Below, in pieces: positions 33,770 to 45,700 of a stretch of 64,000 nt of DNA. Source of the DNA: Aedes albopictus (Eukaryota > Arthropoda > Insecta > Diptera > Culicidae). Location: NCBI RefSeq assembly GCF_035046485.1, contig NC_085136.1, positions 299,304,778-299,368,777 on the forward strand, given 5' to 3'. Numbering within the stretch: position 1 is the stretch's first letter; the number at the start of each line of letters is the position of its first letter. The notes beneath the pieces were generated by a model. The model did no database searches. It had not been told where the DNA came from and saw only the letters and a program-made list of their open reading frames with translations. A program made the translations under genes and the position numbers.

Positions 33770-36700
33770 CTGCAAAGAGGAACAATGGAGAAAGGGGAAA
33801 GTTTTAATCCACGGTTTCTTGTGTCAGTTTTTGAAGAAGTATCGAATTCTGAATGTTAGAGACAGATATACAGCGATAGGTCAGTACAACCGAAAGCATA
33901 GGAGACAGGACGGACGTTAGATTAGAACATGATCCAGCACATTGATTCGTCGTATTCCATTGATCTTGGGAGTGATTCACAAAACACTGAAAGTGCATTA
34001 CAGGATCGATTACAGGTATTCTTTTAATATGGAAGTTCTAAGATTCCATCTGGTCAAGTAGGCGTCTGGAGGACTTCTTAAAACTACTTTTGACTAGAGG
34101 TGGGCAAAACAGCTCACTTCAGTGATTCGATCCGAACCGGATCCATCACATTAGTGAACCGGATCTTTTGAGCAGATCAGCGGCTCTGTTATGGAATGAC
34201 CAAGCTTCACCGAACCAAATCAGGTCAAACATGTCTAAAGGTCCTATCTGCAGAAGAGAGGCTCTCTTTGGTTTCCCTCTCTTTCGTTAATATCCCAGCT
34301 GTTTATTTGTATTATGATTGTCTCCTTGCATTGAACGATGGTCAAAACAATCGTCTTTTGATTTGTACTACAAAAATAGTTGAAAAGTGTACCATTACAT
34401 TGCAATAATTGAAAGAGAAAGTGAACAAAGAGAGCCTCTCAAATGCAGATAGGACCTATTCAAATGTTTGGCCTGAAATGGGATTGCTTGCTTCCAGTTT
34501 ATTCTCTCAAACACAGCAAGCAACACTCATTCTCTTGACTTGATCTGTTATAACGTACCCACATTATCTCTCTTCCAGCGCCAGCACCACACAACATACT
34601 GGATACCGCTGAAGAACCGAACGAAAGAAGAGATAATTCGCCTTGACGGAGGCTCTCTGAGAGAATTGCGCTGTGCGTGAAATCATTTTTTTTAACATGG
34701 GAAAGGATAGGAGCTGCATTTTCAAATGCTTCTAAAATATTTTAGGGACTTCAGATTGAAAAAAGTGTTAATGTTTTGCAATATACTTTCAATTAGCTAC
34801 ATTATAACTGGTTTTAGACAAAAGTTTTTAAATCACAATGTTATGTCTATAATATAGCGTATCAAAATCTCATTCGATAACATTAAGAACGTTTTGCTTG
34901 AAAAAAATTCTATAAAGAATTAGAAGCACTATCAAATTTTCGTGATTTGTGCCAACGTAAGAACAGTAACGACATTCACAATACGCGCGACGTGAGACGA
35001 AACATAACACTTATAGTTCTTACAATCGTCAAGATATTAAAAATTACCTTTCGTCGACCGGTTTCGGGCGCGATGTCGCCCATCAACAGGACAATGTCCG
35101 ACTGATTGCCTTCAGTTTTCGTACGATGTTCGTACACGTCCGAAGAGAAGAGATGCTACTGGGGAGTCGTGTCTACCAGACTAAAAAGACACGACGCAAT
35201 GGGCGGGTCGTCTTCATTCATCAACGGCCTTCGTGTGTTGCTGATGAACATTGACTCCCAAGCGTTTAAGTGTAACGTTTTTCTTACGCTTTTGACGAGT
35301 TTGGCATTATTCCAATCAATTTCATGTTGGGAGTCTACTGTATGCGCTGCCACGCTGGATTCGGTTGCTTTGGAAGACTGGACAGCATTTTTGTGCTCTT
35401 TTAAACGGACCTTTACTTTCCGGCGAGTTTGGCCAATGTAAACTGCCGGGCAGTCCTTACATGGTATCTCGTATATTCCGGATTGTTCATCCGGCGGTAC
35501 CTTGTCCTTAAGGTTGCATAAAAGGTCACGTAAGGTCTTGTCGCTCTTATGCACAACGTGTAGATTTTGTCGGCGAAGGGCTGTTTTTATTTGGTTGGTT
35601 ATCCTGGGGTAAAACGGCAAGCTAATTCTTCTGGTTTCTTCTGGGTTCTGTTGAAGGGTGGTAATGCTCCTGCGGTGGTTTTTCCGTTTGTGCTTCTTCA
35701 AAATTTTGTTCACAAAAGGCCTGTCGTATCCGTTCACCTCAGCTGCTGTATACACACGACTTTTTTCTTCTTCAAACTCGTCGCGCTCCATGGGTATATT
35801 GTACAGCCGGTGTGCCATGGAGTGAAAAGCAGCTTGCTTCTGAGCTCCAAAGTGATTGGAGTCAGATGTAATATACCTATCCGTTGATGTGGGTTTGCGG
35901 TATATACCGAACTTCAACGTGTCGTCTTCCTTTCTGGTGATCAATAAATCGAGAAACGGTAGGCTCCCTTCCACTTCTCTCTCTACAGTAAAATTGATTG
36001 TGTTGTGTTGTGAATTTAGCATCGCCAGAGTCTGCTCGAGGTAACGCTCCTTCACCGGGGCGAAAACATCATCTACATATCGCCACCAGATTCTTGGAAA
36101 CAGTTTTTTCTTCTGAGCGTCATCCTCGAAGTCGCTCATGAAGAGGTCAGCAAGCAGTGGGGACAACTTGCTACCCATGCTAAGTCCAAACGTCTGTTTA
36201 TAAAACTTTCCCCTGAAGGTGAAAAAGTTTTGATTCATGCATACCTGAGCTACGGATAGATATGCCTCTATATGGTTGGGTGGAGCACGGCTGCGTTCTA
36301 GATGTCGGCGTAGGCTGTGCAGGGCTTCGGTGACGGGTACGCTGGGAAACAATGCGGCGACATCAAACGAAACTAAAATTTCCCCCCTCCGCAATTTGAA
36401 ACCCTCCAATCTCTTCACCAAATCGATCGAGTTTTTCACACTTTTCCCATGCCTAACAGGGTACTTCTTCATCTCATTCACCAGCCAAGCTGCCAGTTTT
36501 TCCGTGGGGGTGCGGATGTTGGAGGAAATGGGTCGCATTCCAATGGGATCTTTGTGAATCTTCGGTAGACAGTATAAAGATGCCACCGTTGGATTCGGAA
36601 CATGAAACTTTCTTTCAAGTTTCTCGTCGCCCATCAGATGAGCCACAGTCTGTCGCGTATGATTTACTTCCTCAATCATTTTGTTGAGAGGATCTTTGGT

Positions 36701-39700
36701 TTTGCCGTTTTTGAATTTATATTCCTCATACGGACCGGCACTGATCATTGCATGGACTCTCGAATCATAGTCTTCTCGATCCATTACAACCACAGCATTC
36801 CCCTTATCTGCTCGGGAATATACCACGTCACGGGCTTTCAGCTGCCGAATTGTGCACCAAGTATCGAAATTTGGGCACTTAGCGTTCTCCCTTTTGCTTG
36901 CCGTTCATTGTCCTGTTGATGGGCGACATCGCGCCCGAAACCGGTCGACGAAAGGTAATTTTTAATATCTTGACGATTGTAAGAACTATAAGTGTTATGT
37001 TTCGTCTCACGTCGCGCGTATTGTGAATGTCGTTACTGTTCTTACGTTGGCACAAATCACGAAAATTTGATAGTGAAATGCAGGCTACAACCTCCAAGTG
37101 CTTTCGCCTTTATGGCCGATTGATTGCGAAGAAGAGAATGCTGCAACTACATATCCAGTTCCTTACCCGTTGCAAAAGAAAAGGCCTTATGCCAAAGTTT
37201 ATCCAAGTAAAACCATCAATTAACAGTGAAGCAAGTGGAAGAGCTACAGAAAAGGCAAAACAGATCTGGTTAATTGAAGAAATCCGGTGTAAACATAGGT
37301 TATTATCGGAAGTGGAAGAGCAGTTATACCCACTCCATTTGCAACTGCTACAGCAAGTGGAATTCCACACAATAACCGAGTGTGTCGTGCGTAGATGTGA
37401 AGAAGAAAATAAAGTGTGTTGGCAAGAAGCGTTGTATAGTGTAACCCGTAATCTACCAAAACAAGTGCGTGATACCAAACAACGACATCACCGAAAGTTA
37501 CGCTCCCTCGAAAGCACGCAGATACCGAGAACGAGACGATTACCACAGAACATCGAAAATTTTGTGGTAAATCTCTCGTCCACCGTGTTTACACAAGCAG
37601 AGCTGGATCTGCTCAACAAAGGGTTGAATTTCGCTGTTTCTCCTCAATGCGCTCCCCTTGCCGATATAGTCAATAACATTGAAAGCGCCATCCAATACGA
37701 TAACCACACTGCTAAATCAGCTACTCGCCACAGCGTGAAGCAATGCCTTTTGCGAACGGCAAGCAAAAGGGAGAACGCTAAGTGCCCAAATTTCGATACT
37801 TGGTGCACAATTCGGCAGCTGAAAGCCCGTGACGTGGTATATTCCCGAGCAGATAAGGGGAATGCTGTGGTTGTAATGGATCGAGAAGACTATGATTCGA
37901 GAGTCCATGCAATGATCAGTGCCGGTCCGTATGAGGAATATAAATTCAAAAACGGCAAAACCAAAGATCCTCTCAACAAAATGATTGAGGAAGTAAATCA
38001 TACGCGACAGACTGTGGCTCATCTGATGGGCGACGAGAAACTTGAAAGAAAGTTTCATGTTCCGAATCCAACGGTGGCATCTTTATACTGTCTACCGAAG
38101 ATTCACAAAGATCCCATTGGAATGCGACCCATTTCCTCCAACATCCGCACCCCCACGGAAAAACTGGCAGCTTGGCTGGTGAATGAGATGAAGAAGTACC
38201 CTGTTAGGCATGGGAAAAGTGTGAAAAACTCGATCGATTTGGTGAAGAGATTGGAGGGTTTCAAATTGCGGAGGGGGGAAATTTTAGTTTCGTTTGATGT
38301 CGCCGCATTGTTTCCCAGCGTACCCGTCACCGAAGCCCTGCACAGCCTACGCCGACATCTAGAACGCAGCCGTGCTCCACCCAACCATATAGAGGCATAT
38401 CTATCCGTAGCTCAGGTATGCATGAATCAAAACTTTTTCACCTTCAGGGGAAAGTTTTATAAACAGACGTTTGGACTTAGCATGGGTAGCAAGTTGTCCC
38501 CACTGCTTGCTGACCTCTTCATGAGCGACTTCGAGGATGACGCTCAGAAGAAAAAACTGTTTCCGAGAATCTGGTGGCGATATGTAGATGATGTTTTCGC
38601 CCCGGTGAAGGAGCGTTACCTCGAGCAGACTCTGGCGATGCTAAATTCACAACACAACACAATCAATTTTACTGTAGAGAGAGAAGTGGAAGGGAGCCTA
38701 CCGTTTCTCGATTTATTGATCACCAGAAAGGAAGACGACACGTTGAAGTTCGGTATATACCGCAAACCCACATCAACGGATAGGTATATTACATCTGACT
38801 CCAATCACTTTGGAGCTCAGAAGCAAGCTGCTTTTCACTCCATGGCACACCGGCTGTACAATATACCCATGGAGCGCGACGAGTTTGAAGAAGAAAAAAG
38901 TCGTGTGTATACAGCAGCTGAGGTGAACGGATACGACAGGCCTTTTGTGAACAAAATTTTGAAGAAGCACAAACGGAAAAACCACCGCAGGAGCATTACC
39001 ACCCTTCAACAGAACCCAGAAGAAACCAGAAGAATTAGCTTGCCGTTTTACCCCAGGATAACCAACCAAATAAAAACAGCCCTTCGCCGACAAAATCTAC
39101 ACGTTGTGCATAAGAGCGACAAGACCTTACGTGACCTTTTATGCAACCTTAAGGACAAGGTACCGCCGGATGAACAATCCGGAATATACGAGATACCATG
39201 TAAGGACTGCCCGGCAGTTTACATTGGCCAAACTCGCCGGAAAGTAAAGGTCCGTTTAAAAGAGCACAAAAATGCTGTCCAGTCTTCCAAAGCAACCGAA
39301 TCCAGCGTGGCAGCGCATACAGTAGACTCCCAACATGAAATTGATTGGAATAATGCCAAACTCGTCAAAAGCGTAAGAAAAACGTTACACTTAAACGCTT
39401 GGGAGTCAATAGTCCTGTTCAACGACGTAGGTTGAACTTACTCGAAGTTGCTGCATCCTACTCATACCCATTTGTCAACAAATGAGAAAGAGCGGGATGG
39501 AGCAAGTTCGAGCAAGTTCAACCTACGTCGTTGAACAGGACTAATGTTCATCAGCAACACACGAAGGCCGTTGATGAATGAAGACGACCCGCCCATTGCG
39601 TCGTGTCTTTTTAGTCTGGTAGACACGACTCCCCAGTAGCATCTCTTCTCTTCGGACGTGTACGAACATCGTACGAAAACTGAAGGCAATCAGTCGGACA

Positions 39701-42700
39701 TTGTCCTGTTGATGGGCGACATCGCGCCCGAAACCGGTCGACGAAAGGTAATTTTTAATATCTTGACGATTGTAAGAACTATAAGTGTTATGTTTCGTCT
39801 CACGTCGCGCGTATTGTGAATTAGAAGCATTTGAAAATGCAGCTCCTATCCTTTCCCATGTTAAAAAAAATTGTTTTCACGCAAGCGCAATTCTCTCAGA
39901 GAGCCTCCGTCAAGGCGAATGTGTGAGTTCGTGTTCGGGTTCGGATCAGCTTTGTCCGGACTGCCGGTACTGCTCTCCCGCTTGAACTGAGAGCGAGAGA
40001 TCGTGTGCGTTGTTTGCGGCTGCATGGCCAGGGGGAGGGAACTGGACAACTGCTCGGCGCGATAAAAAAAAACGTTTCGAAGAACTGTGTTTTGGAAATG
40101 AACCAGAGCAAAACAAAGAGAGCCTATCGGTTCTTTAGGGCTCTTTCTCAAAGAAGCATGTAAACTAGTGACCCGGCTCTCTCTGTAAAAGATTCACGGC
40201 TCACTCACTCACTTTACTGATACGAATCTTTTGAACGGATCCGGATCTGATTGCCCATCTCTACTTTTGACAGCCTAGTGGACTCAATCTGGATATCCAG
40301 AGAACTCCGTCGGAAAGCTCCGAGCACTTCGTCTGGAAGTCCAGAGAACCCCGTCGTCGGAAAGCTCGGAGACCTCCACCTTGAAGCCCAGAAGCCTTCG
40401 TCTGGAAGCCCTGAAAACAGCAGTAAGATACCCGGAAGAGGACTTATTCTAAAATCTCATTGGATTTCATCTCGAAACCCACAGAAATACGTCTGGATGC
40501 CCAGAGCACTTCACCTGAAAATAAAGAAAACTTCATAGAGATGTCGGGTAGACTGTTTGATAGTCCATTTTAAAGTCCTTAGATTCCATATGAAAACAGA
40601 GGACTCGATTTGAAAGCCCAGAGAGCTTTCGGTTGTCCCAGAGGACACCTATGAATAATTCGTCTGGAAGACCAATAAGCATCGCCTAGTAGCCTAGCAG
40701 GCTTTGTCTGGAAACCCAAAAAACTTCGTTGGGAAGTCCGTAGGGCTTTGCCTGAAAGCCAGGGAACTCAGAGAACCTCGTCTGAAGTCCCATGGGGTTC
40801 CATCTGGTACTTCAGGATATTCCATCTGGAAGCCCACAAAACTTCGATTGGAAGCCCAGAATATTTCGTATGGAAGCCCCGAGGACATCACATGGAAGTC
40901 CACAGTACTCTGTTTAACCCTCCTTTGGCATTAGGGTAATTTTTTGACCCAAACCGTACGCTACGTCAGCGAGCAGCTGCCAACGTGATGCAAAAGGAGG
41001 GTTAAAAAAAGAGAACTCCATCTGAAAGCCCTGAGCAATTCATCTAGATACTCATAGGATTTCGGCTGCGAGCCTAAAGGATTCCGTCTAAAAGCCCAGA
41101 GGACTGCGTCCAGAAGCCAAGAACGGTCAGAATTCTACGTTTTGAAGTCCACATAACTCCGACTGGAAATTCAGAGGACTTCGTTTAGAAGCCCAGAAGA
41201 CTTCGCCTGGAAGCCCAGAGAACTTTGTCTGGACACTCAGAGGACTCCGAATGAATGCTTACAGCACTCCATCTGAAATCCCAGAGAGCTCTGTCTGGAA
41301 GCCCAGAGGACTTTGTCTGAGCACCCAGAGGACTTCGTATGAAAGCCCAGAGGACGCCGTCTGAAAGCACAGAATACTTCGTTCAGAAGAGTAGAGCACT
41401 ACGCTTGGAATCCCAGAGTACTCCGTTTGAATAGTCCCCCTCTGATAGCCAAGAAGACTTCTGGTCACCCAGAGGACTTCGTCTGGAAGTTCAAAGTACC
41501 CCGTCTGGAAGCCTGCATAAACGGACAACTTTGCCTGGAAGACCAGAGGTCTTTGTCTGGAAGCCCAGAAGAATTTCTCTAGAAGCCCAGAGGGCTACGT
41601 GTAAAAGCAAAGAAGACTGCGTCTGAACGCTCAGAAGACTCCGTCTGGAAGCCCATAGAACTCTAACTGGATGCTCAGAAGAGTCCGTCTAGAAGCTCCG
41701 AGGACATCATATGGAAATCCAGAAGATTCCATTTCGAAAAACCAGGCAGTGCCATCTGGAATCCTGGAGGTATTCGTCTGGTTATTCCCGAGGACTCCGT
41801 TTAGAAGCCCAGAGGACTCCGCCTGGAAGTCCAGTGGACTTCGTCTGGCTCAGATGAATTCGTCGTAAAACCCAAAGAACTCCGTCTAAAAGCACAGAGG
41901 ACTCTGTCTGGAATCCAAGAAGATTTCGTCTGGTTGCCCAGAGGACCTCGTTTGGCAGCCCAGAATACATCATCTGGAAGCCCACATAACTCCGACTGGA
42001 AGCCCAGAGGGCTCCGTTTTCGAAAACTCAACCAGGCAACCTCGAGCTCAGAATACTTCCACTGGAAGTCCAGAGAACTCTGGCTGGAAGGCCAGAACAC
42101 TTCATCTGAACGCCTAGAGGACTTTGTCTGAAAGCCCAGAACAATCCGTCTTGTGGGCTTCCAGACAGAGATTTTTCCGTCTCCGACTAAAAGCCTAAAA
42201 GTTTCCGTTTGGAAGGATCAAGGACTTAAAATGGAAGTGCAGAGGACTCCGCTTGGGAAACCAGGGAGTTGTATCAGATAGCCTGGACAATTTTGTCTGG
42301 TTAGTCCAGAGGACTCCGCCTGGAAGCCCAGAGAACTTTGTCTGGAAGCCCGGAGGACCCCGTCTGAAAAGCCAGAGGACTTCGTCTGGAAGTCAAGAGG
42401 ACCTCGTCTGGACGCTCAGAGGACTCCGTGTGAAAACCCAGAGGGCTTCGTCTGAAAGCTAGGAGAACTCTGTCTGAAAGTTTACAGAATTCTAACTGGA
42501 CGTCCACAGGACTCCGTATGAAAGTTTAGCATACTCAGTATGGACGCCTATAGAACTCCAACTGGAAGCCCAAAAGGAATCCATTTAGAAGCCTGGAGAC
42601 CTCCGCCTGGAATTACACAGGACTTCGTCTAGACATCCAGAGGACTCCGCCTTAAAGCCCAGGATACTTCGTCTGGACGCCCATTGAAATCTGACTGAAA

Positions 42701-45700
42701 GCTTAGAGAACATCATATGAAAGTTCAAACTACTCCGTTTGGAAAACCAGATAAATCAATCTGGAAGCCCGACGGACTCCACCTTGAAGCCCAATGAATC
42801 AACGAATGAAAGTTGATCGTATTATCCAAGACACCTAGTAAAATCCCTTTCCGTGATTCTTGTGTCACTGTGTTTTGAAGACACAAATATTTCCCGTATG
42901 GTATCGTGCGTTGATATCTCTATCAGCTTATCAATGTCATGACCGCACTTCCAAAAAATCCTATCACACCGCTAATAACCGTTATTATCATCATAACATT
43001 CCCCCACAAGCCCCCCATTCGAATCCAATCCGCCCTTATCACAAACAGCCCACCATAGGGGGTTTGCTCTGGCCATATGTGGATAGCCATACGTATTACG
43101 CATGATGAGCGTATAATTTGGAATTTGGATTACTCACGAGACTATCCATCCAAGCAAAGCGCACCCACTCACCAACCAGCCAACAACAGCTGGAAGTCAT
43201 AAACAACGCCGTTTTGTTTTATAAATTTGTTTTCCCAAACAGAACGGATCTGTTTGGGACTGTCTACGCAGCAGCAGCACCATCAGAATGTACAGAAGTC
43301 CTGCACATCTGCTTGGCTAGCGTGCTCGGTCGTCCGTACAACCACTATACGGGCCGGGTTACAATTGCGTAGTAATACACCGCGCCGCTTCCCCCGCAAT
43401 CAGATATCCTCCCACATATCGTTACATCGCATCGCGTTGTTTGTCCGTGACTTTGTAAACGGATGCCACTCTTCTTCAGTGGTTCTGCGGCAAACTCAGC
43501 CGGACACGGATTGTGCACGGACTGTTGACTCTATCACCGGTTGAAAGCGGATAAAAAAAGAGGCGAAATGTTTTGAATCTAGATTTCGGAGGATATCCAG
43601 TCAACAATTTCTGTTCTTTAACTACCTACCAACCTATCTTGTACAAGGAAATTGCGTATCGAAAGTATGCGCGCTTCACCGATACAGCGCACGTTTAATT
43701 GCTCTTACCCCTCACCGGACGCTTTTCATGTATTCCTTTCGTACGCTGTATAAACAGACCTTGAAGTGGCTTAAGCCCTTCGGCCTTGAATTGGTTTGTG
43801 TTTTTCACTGGCGGGTTGTAAAATTAGGAACACTTAATGGCTTCTGCTTGCTCATAAAACTGTCTGAGTGGTCAGTGGTTTGCGTGATTTGTTACATTTT
43901 TCTTCGAGAAACTAAGATAATATGGAGCTACATATATGAGGGGAAGGATTATCTGGCCTACGTGAAAAGATGAACGTGATGGGAATGATGTTTTTCACTG
44001 AATTAGAGATATGTAAAGTTGTTTGTTTGACTGAGTGATGAAAATCTGGTAGAATGTGCCTCATAGGGCGCAAAAAATAAAAAAATGCATAGGGTTTCGA
44101 ACTACTTGGGCACCCGGGTCAATTCCCGGCACCTCACTGAAAAACAAATCAAAATATCACTTGCCGCATATTTTCCAAACGCCCTTTCGTAGGTTATCAT
44201 CTCCCGCAACCTTTTCGCAACGGGATCCACAGTCAATGAGCTACACTTTCACTCTGAAGCCGCACAAGTGCTCAAAACAAATATTACACGTAGACGGATG
44301 CACTTCGGCAGCACAAAAATGGGTGCCGAAGTGATTTCCCATTTGATTTTGCTGGAAGTTCGGCACTGGTGCCGAGAATTGGTGCTGGACTAGGTGCAGT
44401 AAACTCGTTCAAAATCAATTTTCCGACAGAAAATCTTCACAGCAATCACTGTTAACAACAAGATCACGCAATAAGGTATCTGATACAGATGAAAGAAGCG
44501 AACGAAAACGGTCGTTTTGTTGTGAATTTAGGTAATAGGGGTTTTTACCCTATTCCCGGCACAACATGTAAACAAAATTATGAGAAAAATCCTAGAATTC
44601 CCCGAGAGGAATTTCTGGTTAGTTCCTGGGGGAATTCCGAAATAATCTTCTCTGGATGAATTCCTGAAGGATTACCTGGAGAAATGTCCGAAAGCGCTTC
44701 TAGCATGTAAGTACTTATATATTTAAAGATAGTTACAGTGACTGTGTCAGAATCACAGGATATATTTCCGAAAGAATCGCAGGACGACTTTAAGAGAAAA
44801 CTACTGTGCAGGAACTGCAGGAAGTATTCTTGAAGAAATTCATGGATGGATTCCTGAATAAATATGTGGATGAACTCCTTAGAGATTTCTTGGAGATAAA
44901 TTTGAAAGAATACCTGGATGACTTCTTGGAGAATTTCCTTGCTACTGTATCTCTCTAAAATTTTATTAAAGAATTCCAATACAAATCGCTGGAGCAATTC
45001 CTCTAGAAATCCTTCAAGTAATTCAAAAACTCTTCAGGAAATCCTGGAAAAAAAAATCTTGGGTGATTCCCTGGAAAAAATGATTGCCGGGTTACTGAAA
45101 TTTTTAAACGAACCCCTGAATAAATTTTTTAAAAGATCCCGAGAGGAATTTCTGAAGGAATCACTACAGGAATTCCCGGAGTAATCCCTGACGGAATTCT
45201 TGGAAAAATCCATAGAGGAATTCCTGTAGGTATGTCTGGAGTACATACTGTAGGAATCCCTGAATGAATTTCTGAAAGTATGCCTCGAGGAATCCCTGGA
45301 TACATTCCTGGAGGAATCCTTAGAAACCGCATCAGGAATCCCTGTAAGAATTACTAGAAAAATTCATGAATGGATCCTTTGAGGAATTTCTGGACGAATT
45401 CCTGGAGGAATCCCAAGAGAAATTCTTTGAGAAATCACAGAAGGAATTCCTAGAGAAATCCTTGTAGCTATTCCTAGATGAATATCTGGAGGAAATTCTG
45501 GACAAATCCCTGGTGGAGCCTCTGGATAAATTCCTAGATGAATTCCTGATGAAACCTTTAGAGGAATTCTGGGAGGGATCTCTAGAAAAAATCCCGGAGC
45601 AATCCCTCGATGAATTCCTATAGCAATCCCTGGAGGAATTAACGGATGAATTCCTATAAAAATCCCTGGAAGAATTCCTGGATTAATCCGTGGAGGAATT

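Larger units (their letters stand above)
34929..39817. mobile_element. Penelope-like element: full copy plus inverted truncated copy
   Basis: GAATTAGAAGCA flanks the unit on both sides (34917-34928 and 39818-39829), a 12-bp target duplication. Three copies of a terminal block (pseudo-LTR) are present: 34929-35096 inverted, and 36907-37073 and 39700-39817 direct. The plus copy starts at 36907. The minus copy is 5'-truncated and abuts it at 36906. Inverted arms 34929-36906 and 37754-39817 match in length once the 134-base insert at 39410-39543 and the 48-base shorter right end are allowed for. This arrangement, with an inverted partial copy, is typical of Penelope elements. Confidence 0.9.
34095..40263. 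mobile_element. hAT-type nonautonomous element with 8-bp target duplication, hosting other elements
   Basis: The ends TAGAGGTGGGCAA and TTGCCCATCTCTA are inverted and flanked by a perfect direct repeat CTTTTGAC (34087-34094 and 40264-40271). An 8-bp duplication and TAG ends are hAT hallmarks. The inner arms are also inverted copies (TAACATGGGAAAGGATAGGA at about 34693 and its complement at about 39845; GGAGGCTCTCTGAGAGAATT and its complement). No hAT transposase is present. A MITE (34221-34475) and the Penelope-like composite (34929-39817) are inserted in it. Confidence 0.85.

Noticed and set aside
37717..39093. Several 60-113 codon minus-strand frames over the Penelope region
   Set aside because: Antisense shadows of the RT frame; identical shadows occur over the inverted copy.
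40272..42810. Regular repeats as a CRISPR array
   Set aside because: Units are contiguous and degenerate with no unique spacers, and the genome is eukaryotic.
44117..44131. Pol III box B / tRNA gene
   Set aside because: GGGTCAATTCC is a poor match and no box A or fold could be found.
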